DNA of 13,667 nucleotides from Candidatus Atribacteria bacterium. Its GTDB lineage: Bacteria; Atribacterota; Atribacteria; Atribacterales; Atribacteraceae. Shown here in pieces: positions 7,413 to 13,667 of the stretch. The stretch lies in NCBI GenBank assembly GCA_003561145.1, contig PWXL01000190.1:1-13667 (forward strand), written 5' to 3'. The notes beneath the pieces are model-generated. The model was not told the DNA's origin and ran no database searches. It saw nothing but the letters and a program-made list of their open reading frames with translations. Every line of letters starts with the position of its first letter. The stretch's first letter is position 1. The position numbers were made by a program, and so were the translations under genes.

Positions 7413-7469
7413 GTAAGTCGTAAGAAGTGAGTCTTTTACCCCTCACCCCCAAAACTCCTTATACCTCAC
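7413..7469. repeat. Degenerate heptad inverted repeat (GTAAG / CTCAC)
   Basis: The left half carries GTAAG, GTAAG and GTGAG at 7413, 7420 and 7427, exactly 7 bases apart. The right half carries the complementary kind of word: TTTAC at 7435 and CTCAC at 7442, then CTTAT at 7458 and CTCAC at 7465, 7 bases apart within each pair. The two halves form an imperfect inverted repeat across a short T-rich centre. This resembles short dispersed heptad elements scattered through some bacterial genomes; whether it is dispersed here cannot be seen from one copy. It has no coding potential. The rest of the 189-nt gap 7310-7498 holds the hairpin at 7334-7363 and the ribosome binding site at 7481-7486. Confidence 0.6.
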
Positions 7470-7480
7470 AGCATTGAGAG

Positions 7481-7486
7481 GGGAGG
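7481..7486 (+). promoter_or_regulatory. Ribosome binding site for the operon 2 DppB-like permease
   Basis: GGGAGG lies 12 nt before the ATG at 7499, slightly longer than usual. The next in-frame ATG (7505) would be 18 nt away, so 7499 is preferred. Confidence 0.65.
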
Positions 7487-7498
7487 TTTTCCTTCAAC

Positions 7499-8476
7499 AT
7501 GGGAATGCGAGGCTATATCCTGGGGAGAGCTGTTCAAATCCTCCTTACACTCTGGGTAATCCTCACGCTGCTTTTTTTCCTCTTTCGACTCGGTCTTCCT
7601 GATCCTACGCTCGCCCTGATAAGCGAGGGCCTTTCCCCCGAAGACCGTATGCTTGTGGCGGAGCGCTTCGGGTTAGGACGGCCGTTGTGGCAACAGTATT
7701 TCATATATCTGCGCAACGTGATGAGCGGTGAACTCGGCACTTCTTTTCACTACAAGGCGCCGGTTGCCGGCATCGTGGGAGAAAAGTTCCTGAACACGAT
7801 GGTGCTTATGCTGCCTGCTATCCTGGTGGCTTACGGAATCGGGCAGCTTTTGGGAGTACTGCTGGCCTGGAAGAGGGGAACACGGTTGGAGTTCACCGGA
7901 GGGTCCCTGGGACTTATATTCCGTTCCGCGCCCATGTTTTGGACGGGAATGTTGTTTATCATGGTGTTCGGCATTTCATTGGGATGGTTTCCCACCAGCG
8001 GAATGCGCACACTGCCATACGAAGCTACCGGCTTTCTGGATAAAATATTCACTCTTGATTTTCTTCGGCACCTTTTTTTGCCCATGCTGGTTATCGCGCT
8101 GTATTACGCGGGATTGCCTATGCTTATCATGCGCAATACCATGCTCGAGGTAATGGGGGAAGATTTTATAGAGTTTTGCAAAGCACGTGGTTTGAGTATG
8201 AGGAGGATAATGTACCGGCACGCAGCACGCAACGCCTTGCTCCCAATTGTCACCCAGGCTGCGATCACCGTGGGTTTGGCCGTGGGAGGGCAGGTGGTGG
8301 TTGAGGTGGTCTTTTCCTGGCCCGGCCTTGGCCTGGAAATGCTGCAGGCGGTGAGAACCAGCGATTACCCACTGGCCCAGGCGTCTTTCATGTTGATGGC
8401 GGTTATGATTCTTATACTGAATTTCGCTACCGACCTCGTATATGGAAAACTCGATCCGCGTGTGGTGTATAGTTAG
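7499..8476 (+). CDS. DppB-like ABC transporter permease (operon 2)
   Basis: Membrane subunit of importer 2, 325 residues, of normal size and architecture. The first helix is in YILGRAVQILLTLWVILTLL. It is followed by the DppB-type extracytoplasmic segment (ERFGLGRPLWQQYFIYLRNV, GELGTSFHYKAPV), further helices, and the EAA loop (DFIEFCKARGL then HAARNALLP). FSWPGLGLEML, TSDYPLAQA and the C-terminal KLDPRVVYS are all family features. It is clearly a paralogue of the permease at 1559 but quite diverged, so the two operons are not a recent duplication. It lies downstream of SBP2 after a long leader with a hairpin and heptad repeat, and 17 nt before the unusual DppC-like gene. Confidence 0.94.
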   Translation: MGMRGYILGRAVQILLTLWVILTLLFFLFRLGLPDPTLALISEGLSPEDRMLVAERFGLGRPLWQQYFIYLRNVMSGELGTSFHYKAPVAGIVGEKFLNTMVLMLPAILVAYGIGQLLGVLLAWKRGTRLEFTGGSLGLIFRSAPMFWTGMLFIMVFGISLGWFPTSGMRTLPYEATGFLDKIFTLDFLRHLFLPMLVIALYYAGLPMLIMRNTMLEVMGEDFIEFCKARGLSMRRIMYRHAARNALLPIVTQAAITVGLAVGGQVVVEVVFSWPGLGLEMLQAVRTSDYPLAQASFMLMAVMILILNFATDLVYGKLDPRVVYS

Positions 8477-8493
8477 GATGGTGAATCGAGCGC

Positions 8494-10176
8494 ATGAGAT
8501 TTGATGCCTTAAGAGTCTTGTGGCAGACAATCCGCCAGGATCGTTTGGCATTGTTCGGTGTTGTGGTGTTGTGCTGCTTGATCGTTATAGCGCTGTTCGC
8601 ACCCCTGGTAGCCACCCATGATCCCACCGCGATGAACCACCGGGTGGAAGGAACGGTGTTCTGGTATCGGGATGGTGAATGGCTCATCCAGGAATCAGTT
8701 GGAGAGTGGACACTGAACGCGGTGGCCTTTTTTGATGAAGAAAATGCCATTGCGGTGGGAAACCATGGTGAGGTACTGCAATACAGCGCTGGTTCCTGGG
8801 AAAGGGAGGAAGTTCCCACCACCGCTCAACTGCATGGTGTGGCATTCAGGGAAGACCTCGTGGTGGTTGTTGGTGAGAAGGGTACCATACTGGAAAAACG
8901 CGCTGGTGCATGGGTGAAGGTGCATGCACCGGTCGATGCCGACCTCTTTGCGGTGTCTCTGGCTCCCGGGTCCCGTAAAGCTCTGGTGGCGGGTGCCGGC
9001 GGGACAGTTCTTCGCCGCAGGAATGATATATGGGAAAAATTAGAAACGGGCGCTGCAGAAGACCTCCTTGCCGTTTCATTACCGGCGGAAGAGACGGGCT
9101 TTATCGTGGGAAGGCGGAACGTGATTCTCCATTATGACGGTGAAAACCTGCACCGCCAGATGGTGATGGGGTTTCGGGACTTGTATGACGTGCACGCTCC
9201 TGCGGAAAACCAGGCTCTCGCTGTGGGGGAGAGAGGAACAATACTTTACTTTACCGGAAATAGTTGGTCTACCATGTATGGGCCCGAAGCGAGGGACCTG
9301 CGTGGAGTCCGCCTGACCGGAGAAGACACCGCGGTTGCAGTGGGGAGCCATGGTGTCATCCTTCGCCTGCAGGATGGCCAGTGGACACGTGAGGATACCG
9401 GATACCGGAGGCACCTGCGGGGCATGGATGCTTACGAGGGTATGCTGATCGCCTCTGGCACCGATCCATACGTTAATTCTCTCGCAAGACCGTCACAAGA
9501 ACACTGGTTTGGGACCACTCATCTTGGACGGGATATATACAGCCAGGTGGTGTATGGTTCGAGGGCCGCGCTCCTGGTCGGGTTTCTCGCCGCAATCATG
9601 GTTGCGGTCATCGGAACAAACGTCGGTTTGTTTGCCGGCTATTTTAAGGGACGTGTGGATGGACTGCTCATGAGGGTGGTTGACATTATGTATGCCCTTC
9701 CACTTGAGCCCTTTGCCATGATCCTGGTGTTGTTGACCCGTCCGGGGCTGGCTATAATAATTTTCGCGGTGGGATTGCTTACCTGGAGGACGACCGCCCG
9801 CATTATACGTTCCCAGGTGCTTTCGCTGGCTGCCCGTCCATTCGTGAAAGCGGCGAAAGTAGCCGGTGCGAGCGATCTGCGTATTCTGTATATTCATATA
9901 GCTCCCAATATTCTTCCCCTGGCTTTCCTCCAGCTTGCGGTTTCGGTAGCTTTTGCAATTACTGCAGAAGCCACCTTGAGTTTTTTAGGTTTGGGGCCGC
10001 CCCGCATTTATTCCTGGGGAACAATATTGCATGAAGCCAGGCTTTCAGGGGCCTGGCGTACGGCCTGGTGGTGGATCATTCCACCCGGGGTGCTTATTAT
10101 GATTACCGTAGTATCCGTCTTTTTCATATCCAGGGCGCTGGAAGTGCTGACCAATCCCCGCCTGGGAAAGAGGTAA
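8494..10176 (+). CDS. DppC-like ABC transporter permease with an inserted extracytoplasmic seven-bladed beta-propeller
   Basis: Membrane subunit of importer 2, 560 residues against about 300 for the family. Residues 1-50 are the normal start: a cytoplasmic tail, the first helix (about 18-40), then ATHDPTAMN. The family motif HLGRDIYSQVVYGSR resumes at 343 and the rest is ordinary DppC: four to five further helices, an EAA loop (PFVKAAKVAGA, HIAPNILP), EATLSFLGLG, and a C-terminal LTNPRLGKR. Between them, residues 52-322 form repeats with leucines at 74, 113, 151, 191, 230, 269 and 308 (spacing 38-40), most also carrying AVGxxGxIL and a Trp. By topology the insert lies outside the membrane, beside the docked receptor. 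One uninterrupted frame with its own start and stop argues against an artefact. A weak Shine-Dalgarno (AGGATGGTG, 8475-8483) precedes the ATG. Confidence 0.92.
   Translation: MRFDALRVLWQTIRQDRLALFGVVVLCCLIVIALFAPLVATHDPTAMNHRVEGTVFWYRDGEWLIQESVGEWTLNAVAFFDEENAIAVGNHGEVLQYSAGSWEREEVPTTAQLHGVAFREDLVVVVGEKGTILEKRAGAWVKVHAPVDADLFAVSLAPGSRKALVAGAGGTVLRRRNDIWEKLETGAAEDLLAVSLPAEETGFIVGRRNVILHYDGENLHRQMVMGFRDLYDVHAPAENQALAVGERGTILYFTGNSWSTMYGPEARDLRGVRLTGEDTAVAVGSHGVILRLQDGQWTREDTGYRRHLRGMDAYEGMLIASGTDPYVNSLARPSQEHWFGTTHLGRDIYSQVVYGSRAALLVGFLAAIMVAVIGTNVGLFAGYFKGRVDGLLMRVVDIMYALPLEPFAMILVLLTRPGLAIIIFAVGLLTWRTTARIIRSQVLSLAARPFVKAAKVAGASDLRILYIHIAPNILPLAFLQLAVSVAFAITAEATLSFLGLGPPRIYSWGTILHEARLSGAWRTAWWWIIPPGVLIMITVVSVFFISRALEVLTNPRLGKR
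8647..9459 (+). other. Beta-propeller insertion in the first extracytoplasmic loop of the DppC-like permease
   Basis: Residues 52-322. Six full repeats start at Leu74, 113, 151, 191, 230 and 269, each with the pattern LxxV, then xAVGxxGxIL, then GxW. A seventh is split. Its first half (LRGMDAYEGMLIASG, from 308) is at the end of the insert, and its second half (GTVFWYRDGEWLIQES, from 53) is at the beginning. Joined, they complete blade seven, the usual ring closure of propellers. The repeat resembles the Ycf48/BNR-type propeller family (VGxxGxI followed by W). The fourth blade is the most diverged (VGRRNVIL, no Trp). The function of the domain is unknown. Confidence 0.88.
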
Positions 10177-10180
10177 AACC

Positions 10181-12568
10181 GTGATCCTTGAGGTGAAAGA
10201 TCTCAAAACATATTACCGCGGAGCCTCTGGTGTTGTGCGGGCCGTAGACGGAGTTTCCTTCCAAATGGATAAGGGGGAAAGCCTTGGAATTGTGGGAGAA
10301 TCGGGATGCGGAAAAACAACCCTGGTTAAATCGCTGATCGGTGTCATGGGTTCCAGTGCCCTCATTACAGGCGGCAGTATCCGATTTCAAGGCACAGAGC
10401 TTCTTACACTCAGAGAAGCCCAGATGGACCGGATACGCTGGAGGGAGATTTCCATGATCACCCAGAGCGCGATGAACGCGCTCGACCCGGTATACATGGT
10501 GGGAGACCAAATCACTGAAACCATCCATAATCATACCCGGATGAGCAGGAGCAAGGCCCGGGAGCATGCTGCACATCTCTTTACTTTGGTTGGTTTGCAG
10601 CAAAAAAGACTGCAGGATTATCCTCACCAACTCAGCGGAGGGATGCGCCAGAGGGTAGTCATCGCCATGGCCCTGGCACTTGACCCTGTTCTCATTATCG
10701 CCGATGAACCGACTACCGCTCTTGACGTGGTGGTACAGGACGGTATATTGAAACAGCTGCAGACGGTCCGGGAGACGCTCGCTAACTCCCTTATCCTGGT
10801 TACTCACGATATATCGGTGGTGGCGGAGATGTGCCACCGCGTTGCCGTGATGTATGCCGGGAAGATAGTGGAAATCGGCCTTGCTGAAACAATATTCAAT
10901 GAACCGGCACATCCTTATACCATGGGTCTGTTGAATGCTTTTCCCACCCTGGAAAGTGCCAGGGGAGAGCTTATATCCATACCGGGATTCCCTCCGGATC
11001 TCTCACGGCCTCCACAGGGATGCCGTTTCGCACCACGCTGCCCGTTCAGCGAAGAACGGTGTGTTGCGGCTGAGCCACCGAAAAGGGAAGGATCGCAAGG
11101 CCATATTGCTGCTTGTTTTTTTGCGGAGCGCTCCGAAGAATTCCGGGAACGGTCCAAGGAACAGGCAACCTGGAAAATGACATCCTCCCCTGCGATTCCC
11201 GCCGGGAAAGTTCCGCGGAAAGAATCCGGGGAAGCAAAAGAATTGCTGCTTGAGCTTTGTCAACTCAGGAAGTGGTATTTTCTGCGTAAAGGTATCTTCA
11301 GTTCTCTTTTCGGAGAAGAAGACAAAAAGGTTCACGCTGTGGATGGAGTTGACTTTGACGTTCGGGAGGGTGAGATTCTCGGCCTGGCTGGTGAAAGCGG
11401 TTCCGGGAAAAGTACCGTAAGCGAAGTTATAACCGGCCTGCAGCAGGCAACTTCGGGAGACATTCTGTACAGGGGAGAACCAGCAGGTTCCGGGGACCCC
11501 AAGCGGAGGGTATTCCGCAGAAATGTGCAGATGGTGTTCCAGGATCCCTATGAAACGTTGAATCCGAGATTTTCCGTTCAACAGACAGTGATGGAGCCTT
11601 TACGTAATTTTAATCTGGGAGAGAGGGAACAACGACTGGAAATGGTGAAGGAAGCACTGCAAAGAGCGGAACTGTCTCCGCCCGAGCAATTTCTCCACCG
11701 CTATCCCCACGAATTGAGCGGCGGACAGAGGCAGAGAGTCGCTATAGCAAGGGCCATTGTCATTGAACCAACCCTCTTGCTCGCGGATGAACCGGTTTCC
11801 ATGCTTGACGTCTCAATCCGGGCAGGAATTTTGAATTTATTCCGACGGTTCCGGAGGGAAATGAATATGTCCATTGTGTATGTCTCTCATGACCTGGCCA
11901 CTATCAGGTATATTTGTGACCGTACCGCCATTTTGTACCTGGGGTGGATTGCAGAGATAGGGCCCGTGGAGGAAGTTATTGAAAGGCCCCGTCATCCCTA
12001 CACGGAGCTTCTTCTTTCGGCCGTCCCCCTTCCGCGTCCGGGCGGCAAACGTGAAAAAGTGGATGCGCGGGGAGAAATACCCGATGCCATAGACCTTCCT
12101 AACGGATGCCGTTTCCATGCCCGGTGCCGCTATGCTCTCCCGGATTGCGGCTGGGAGGGGAGGGATTTGCTGAATATGATAGAAGAGAGGCGACGCATTG
12201 TTCTGGAGGCTGGTGAGGAAGGGCGCGAAGAAGAAGATCGTATACTCAAGGCGATAGGGAAAATCAGAAGAGAAGGGTTGGATGCCTTACTTTACCTCAA
12301 CGGCAGTGGTGTTTCTTCTGACAGAATCATTGCGTATTGTGATAAAGAACTGATGCGTGAAGGTGGCCGAACCATAGCCCAAGCGGTACAGCGGTGGGAA
12401 AAGGAGGAAGGCGCTGTCAGGGTTGTTTTCACTCCCCAGCCTGAACCGGAGTATCATCCGGTTGGCGAGAGGCATCGTGTTTCCTGCCATCTTTTCCGAA
12501 ACGGCAACACGCATCCCCTTTCTGAATTTCGCAGCAACGAAACTCTCCATCCGGAGGTTGAGCCATGA
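10181..12568 (+). CDS. Fused DppD-DppF-type ABC transporter ATPase (two nucleotide-binding domains)
   Basis: Single 795-residue protein that carries both ATPase domains of importer 2. Domain 1 (about 1-315, DppD-like) has Walker A GESGCGKT (39-46), Q-loop Gln95 in the variant ITQSAMNALDPV, signature LSGGMRQ (151-157), Asp175-Glu176, His209, and a cysteine tail (281, 287, 294, 312). A charged linker follows (about 315-352). Domain 2 (about 353-795, DppF-like) has Walker A GESGSGKS (404-411), Gln454, LSGGQRQ (512-518), Asp536-Glu537, and His570. Its cysteine tail has Cys 643, 649, 656 and 769; the last gap is 112 residues instead of about 17. All catalytic motifs are intact in both halves, so both sites could hydrolyse ATP. 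The GTG start is 4 nt after the permease stop, with AAAGAGG (10167-10173) inside that gene. The TGA overlaps the next gene. Confidence 0.95.
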   Translation: MILEVKDLKTYYRGASGVVRAVDGVSFQMDKGESLGIVGESGCGKTTLVKSLIGVMGSSALITGGSIRFQGTELLTLREAQMDRIRWREISMITQSAMNALDPVYMVGDQITETIHNHTRMSRSKAREHAAHLFTLVGLQQKRLQDYPHQLSGGMRQRVVIAMALALDPVLIIADEPTTALDVVVQDGILKQLQTVRETLANSLILVTHDISVVAEMCHRVAVMYAGKIVEIGLAETIFNEPAHPYTMGLLNAFPTLESARGELISIPGFPPDLSRPPQGCRFAPRCPFSEERCVAAEPPKREGSQGHIAACFFAERSEEFRERSKEQATWKMTSSPAIPAGKVPRKESGEAKELLLELCQLRKWYFLRKGIFSSLFGEEDKKVHAVDGVDFDVREGEILGLAGESGSGKSTVSEVITGLQQATSGDILYRGEPAGSGDPKRRVFRRNVQMVFQDPYETLNPRFSVQQTVMEPLRNFNLGEREQRLEMVKEALQRAELSPPEQFLHRYPHELSGGQRQRVAIARAIVIEPTLLLADEPVSMLDVSIRAGILNLFRRFRREMNMSIVYVSHDLATIRYICDRTAILYLGWIAEIGPVEEVIERPRHPYTELLLSAVPLPRPGGKREKVDARGEIPDAIDLPNGCRFHARCRYALPDCGWEGRDLLNMIEERRRIVLEAGEEGREEEDRILKAIGKIRREGLDALLYLNGSGVSSDRIIAYCDKELMREGGRTIAQAVQRWEKEEGAVRVVFTPQPEPEYHPVGERHRVSCHLFRNGNTHPLSEFRSNETLHPEVEP
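12149..12484 (+). other. Insertion in the C-terminal cysteine motif of the fused ATPase
   Basis: Residues 657-768 lie between the third and fourth cysteines of the second oligopeptide-ATPase tail. About 95 of them exceed the family norm. The segment starts GWEGRDLLNMIEERR and continues as a charged, probably helical stretch with many Glu, Lys and Arg residues, then an alternating helix-strand region ending EGAVRVVF, and returns to the family pattern (EPEYHPVGERHRVSC). It may be a small folded domain that I do not recognise. Confidence 0.7.
12553..12557 (+). promoter_or_regulatory. Ribosome binding site for the P-type ATPase
   Basis: GGAGG lies 7 nt before the ATG at 12565, inside the last codons of the fused ATPase gene. 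It supports the overlapping start. Confidence 0.75.
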
Positions 12569-13667
12569 ACCCTCACAGCGAGGACGAAGGCCGCACTGCC
12601 TGGCACTCCTTAAAAGAAGAAGAAATCATTTCCGCCCTGGAAACTTCACCTGGGGGGCTGTCATCAGCAGAGGCGGCAGACAGGCAAGAGCGGTATGGGA
12701 TGAATATTCTTCCCGGCAAAAAGGCAATGACCCTTTTTCAGGTCATCCTGCACCAACTCCTCAGTCCTTTCATTTATATCCTCCTGGCGGCGGGAGTCGT
12801 ATCGCTTGCTATCAGTGAAAGGGCGGATGCCATATTTATTTTCCTGGTCATTACACTCAATGCCCTCCTGGGGACCGTACAGGAATGGAAGGCGGAACAA
12901 AGTGCCAGCACCCTGCAGGGTTTTTTACGTGCGCAATGCAGGGTGAAACGGGACGGCCAGGTCATGGAGGTGGATGCGGAAGAAATTGTACCGGGAGACG
13001 CGGTGTTGCTCGAATCGGGAGAAAAGGTGTCGGCCGATATTCGCTTGCTCCAGGCTACCCATCTATTGCTTGATGAAGCGTTTCTTACCGGGGAATCTCT
13101 GCCCGTGGAGAAAGGAACGGAACCGGTCTCGGAAGACACTGCTGTTGCGGAGCGAACCGGAATGGCCTTTGCCGGTTCCATTGTTACTTCCGGGCGGGGA
13201 GAAGGTGTGGTCGTGACTACCGGCGAGCATACGGAGATCGGGCACATTGCTCAGGAAGTCAGCGGGGCGAAGGAATCAAAAACTCCCCTGGTGATCAGGA
13301 TGGAAGAATTTGTAAAAAAGATCACCTACGCTATTCTGGCAGCGAGCGCTGTACTCTCGGTTGTGGCGGTAGCACGGGGGATACCTTATTCCGAGGTGTT
13401 TTTCATGGCGGTTGCCCTTGCTGTCTCGGCCATTCCCGAAGGGTTGCCGGTATCCATGACTGTGGCTCTCTCTATCAGCACCACCCGCATGGCTCGCAGA
13501 AAAGTTATTGTACGAAAGCTGGCCGCCGTGGAAGGATTGGGCAGTTGTACCTGCATTTGTACTGACAAGACAGGCACACTGACCATGAATGAGCAGACAG
13601 TCAGGATGGTGGTGCTTCCTTCCGGAGAACGGTATGCCGTAACGGGTGAAGGGTATGCCGGGGAAGG
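12565..13667 (+). CDS. P2-type cation-transporting ATPase, N-terminal part; 3' end outside window
   Basis: Ion pump that exports or exchanges a cation using ATP through a phospho-aspartate intermediate, probably of the Ca2+-ATPase-like P2 group. Only 367 residues of a protein that is usually about 900 are present, and the frame is open to the window edge. Visible in order: an N-terminal cation-ATPase domain (WHSLKEEEIISAL, then ERYGMNILPGKK), a first helix pair (about 63-108), an actuator domain with TGES (175-178), a second helix pair with the ion-binding AIPEGLP (289-295), and the phosphorylation motif DKTGTLT with Asp334. Three Cys (328, 330, 332) alternate just before the catalytic Asp. 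The start codon overlaps the preceding TGA (ATGA), so translation is probably coupled to the ABC operon. The ion specificity cannot be settled without the later transmembrane helices. Confidence 0.93.
   Translation, partial: MNPHSEDEGRTAWHSLKEEEIISALETSPGGLSSAEAADRQERYGMNILPGKKAMTLFQVILHQLLSPFIYILLAAGVVSLAISERADAIFIFLVITLNALLGTVQEWKAEQSASTLQGFLRAQCRVKRDGQVMEVDAEEIVPGDAVLLESGEKVSADIRLLQATHLLLDEAFLTGESLPVEKGTEPVSEDTAVAERTGMAFAGSIVTSGRGEGVVVTTGEHTEIGHIAQEVSGAKESKTPLVIRMEEFVKKITYAILAASAVLSVVAVARGIPYSEVFFMAVALAVSAIPEGLPVSMTVALSISTTRMARRKVIVRKLAAVEGLGSCTCICTDKTGTLTMNEQTVRMVVLPSGERYAVTGEGYAGE

Noticed and set aside
10124..10912. Antisense open frame (262 codons) opposite the fused ATPase
   Set aside because: It is opposite the first ATPase domain with intact motifs, and its composition is that of a reverse-strand shadow.
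1..12568. Naming the systems as nickel, dipeptide or oligopeptide specific
   Set aside because: The family covers peptides, nickel complexes, sugars and opines, and no specificity-determining residues could be read with confidence.

Overview
The window holds two consecutive peptide-type (Dpp/Opp-like) ABC importer operons on the + strand, followed by the start of a P2-type cation-pumping ATPase. All recognisable genes are on the + strand and tightly packed, with gaps of 2-66 nt except one intergenic region of 189 nt. Strong Shine-Dalgarno sequences (GGAGG, GGGGAGG), GTG starts and mid-range base composition suggest a bacterium, perhaps a Bacillota-like lineage. The one complete signal peptide, and what remains of the other, lack a lipobox cysteine. 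Soluble binding proteins of this kind fit a cell with an outer membrane better than a typical monoderm. The lineage is an inference, not a firm assignment.

Region 1 (1-5642) is a conventional five-gene importer: the 3' part of a family-5 substrate-binding protein (SBP1), a DppB-like permease, a DppC-like permease, a DppD-like ATPase and a DppF-like ATPase. A 17-bp hairpin without a T-tract separates the binding-protein gene from the first permease gene.

Region 2 (5643-12568) is a second importer with the same gene order but unusual architecture. (a) Its binding protein (SBP2) appears to be a circular permutation of the family-5 fold. The half that is normally C-terminal comes first, behind a signal peptide, and the normally N-terminal half comes last. 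SBP1 in the same window gives the unpermuted order for comparison. (b) Its DppC-like permease is 560 residues instead of about 300, because about 270 residues are inserted in the first extracytoplasmic loop. The insert has six complete repeats of about 39 residues plus a split seventh, the signature of a seven-bladed beta-propeller closed by its own ends. (c) The two ATPases are fused into one 795-residue protein, and its last cysteine motif is interrupted by about 95 extra residues. A normal DppB-like permease completes the set. The 189-nt gap between SBP2 and the DppB-like gene contains a 13-bp hairpin and a degenerate heptad (GTAAG/CTCAC) inverted repeat.

Region 3 (12565-13667) is the N-terminal 367 residues of a P2-type ATPase (TGES, AIPEGLP and DKTGTLT motifs). 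Its ATG overlaps the stop codon of the fused ATPase, so the pump is probably translated with operon 2.

The candidate for a previously undescribed system is operon 2: an ABC importer with an extracytoplasmic propeller built into a permease subunit, paired with a circularly permuted receptor and a fused ATPase. The substrate cannot be read from the sequence.
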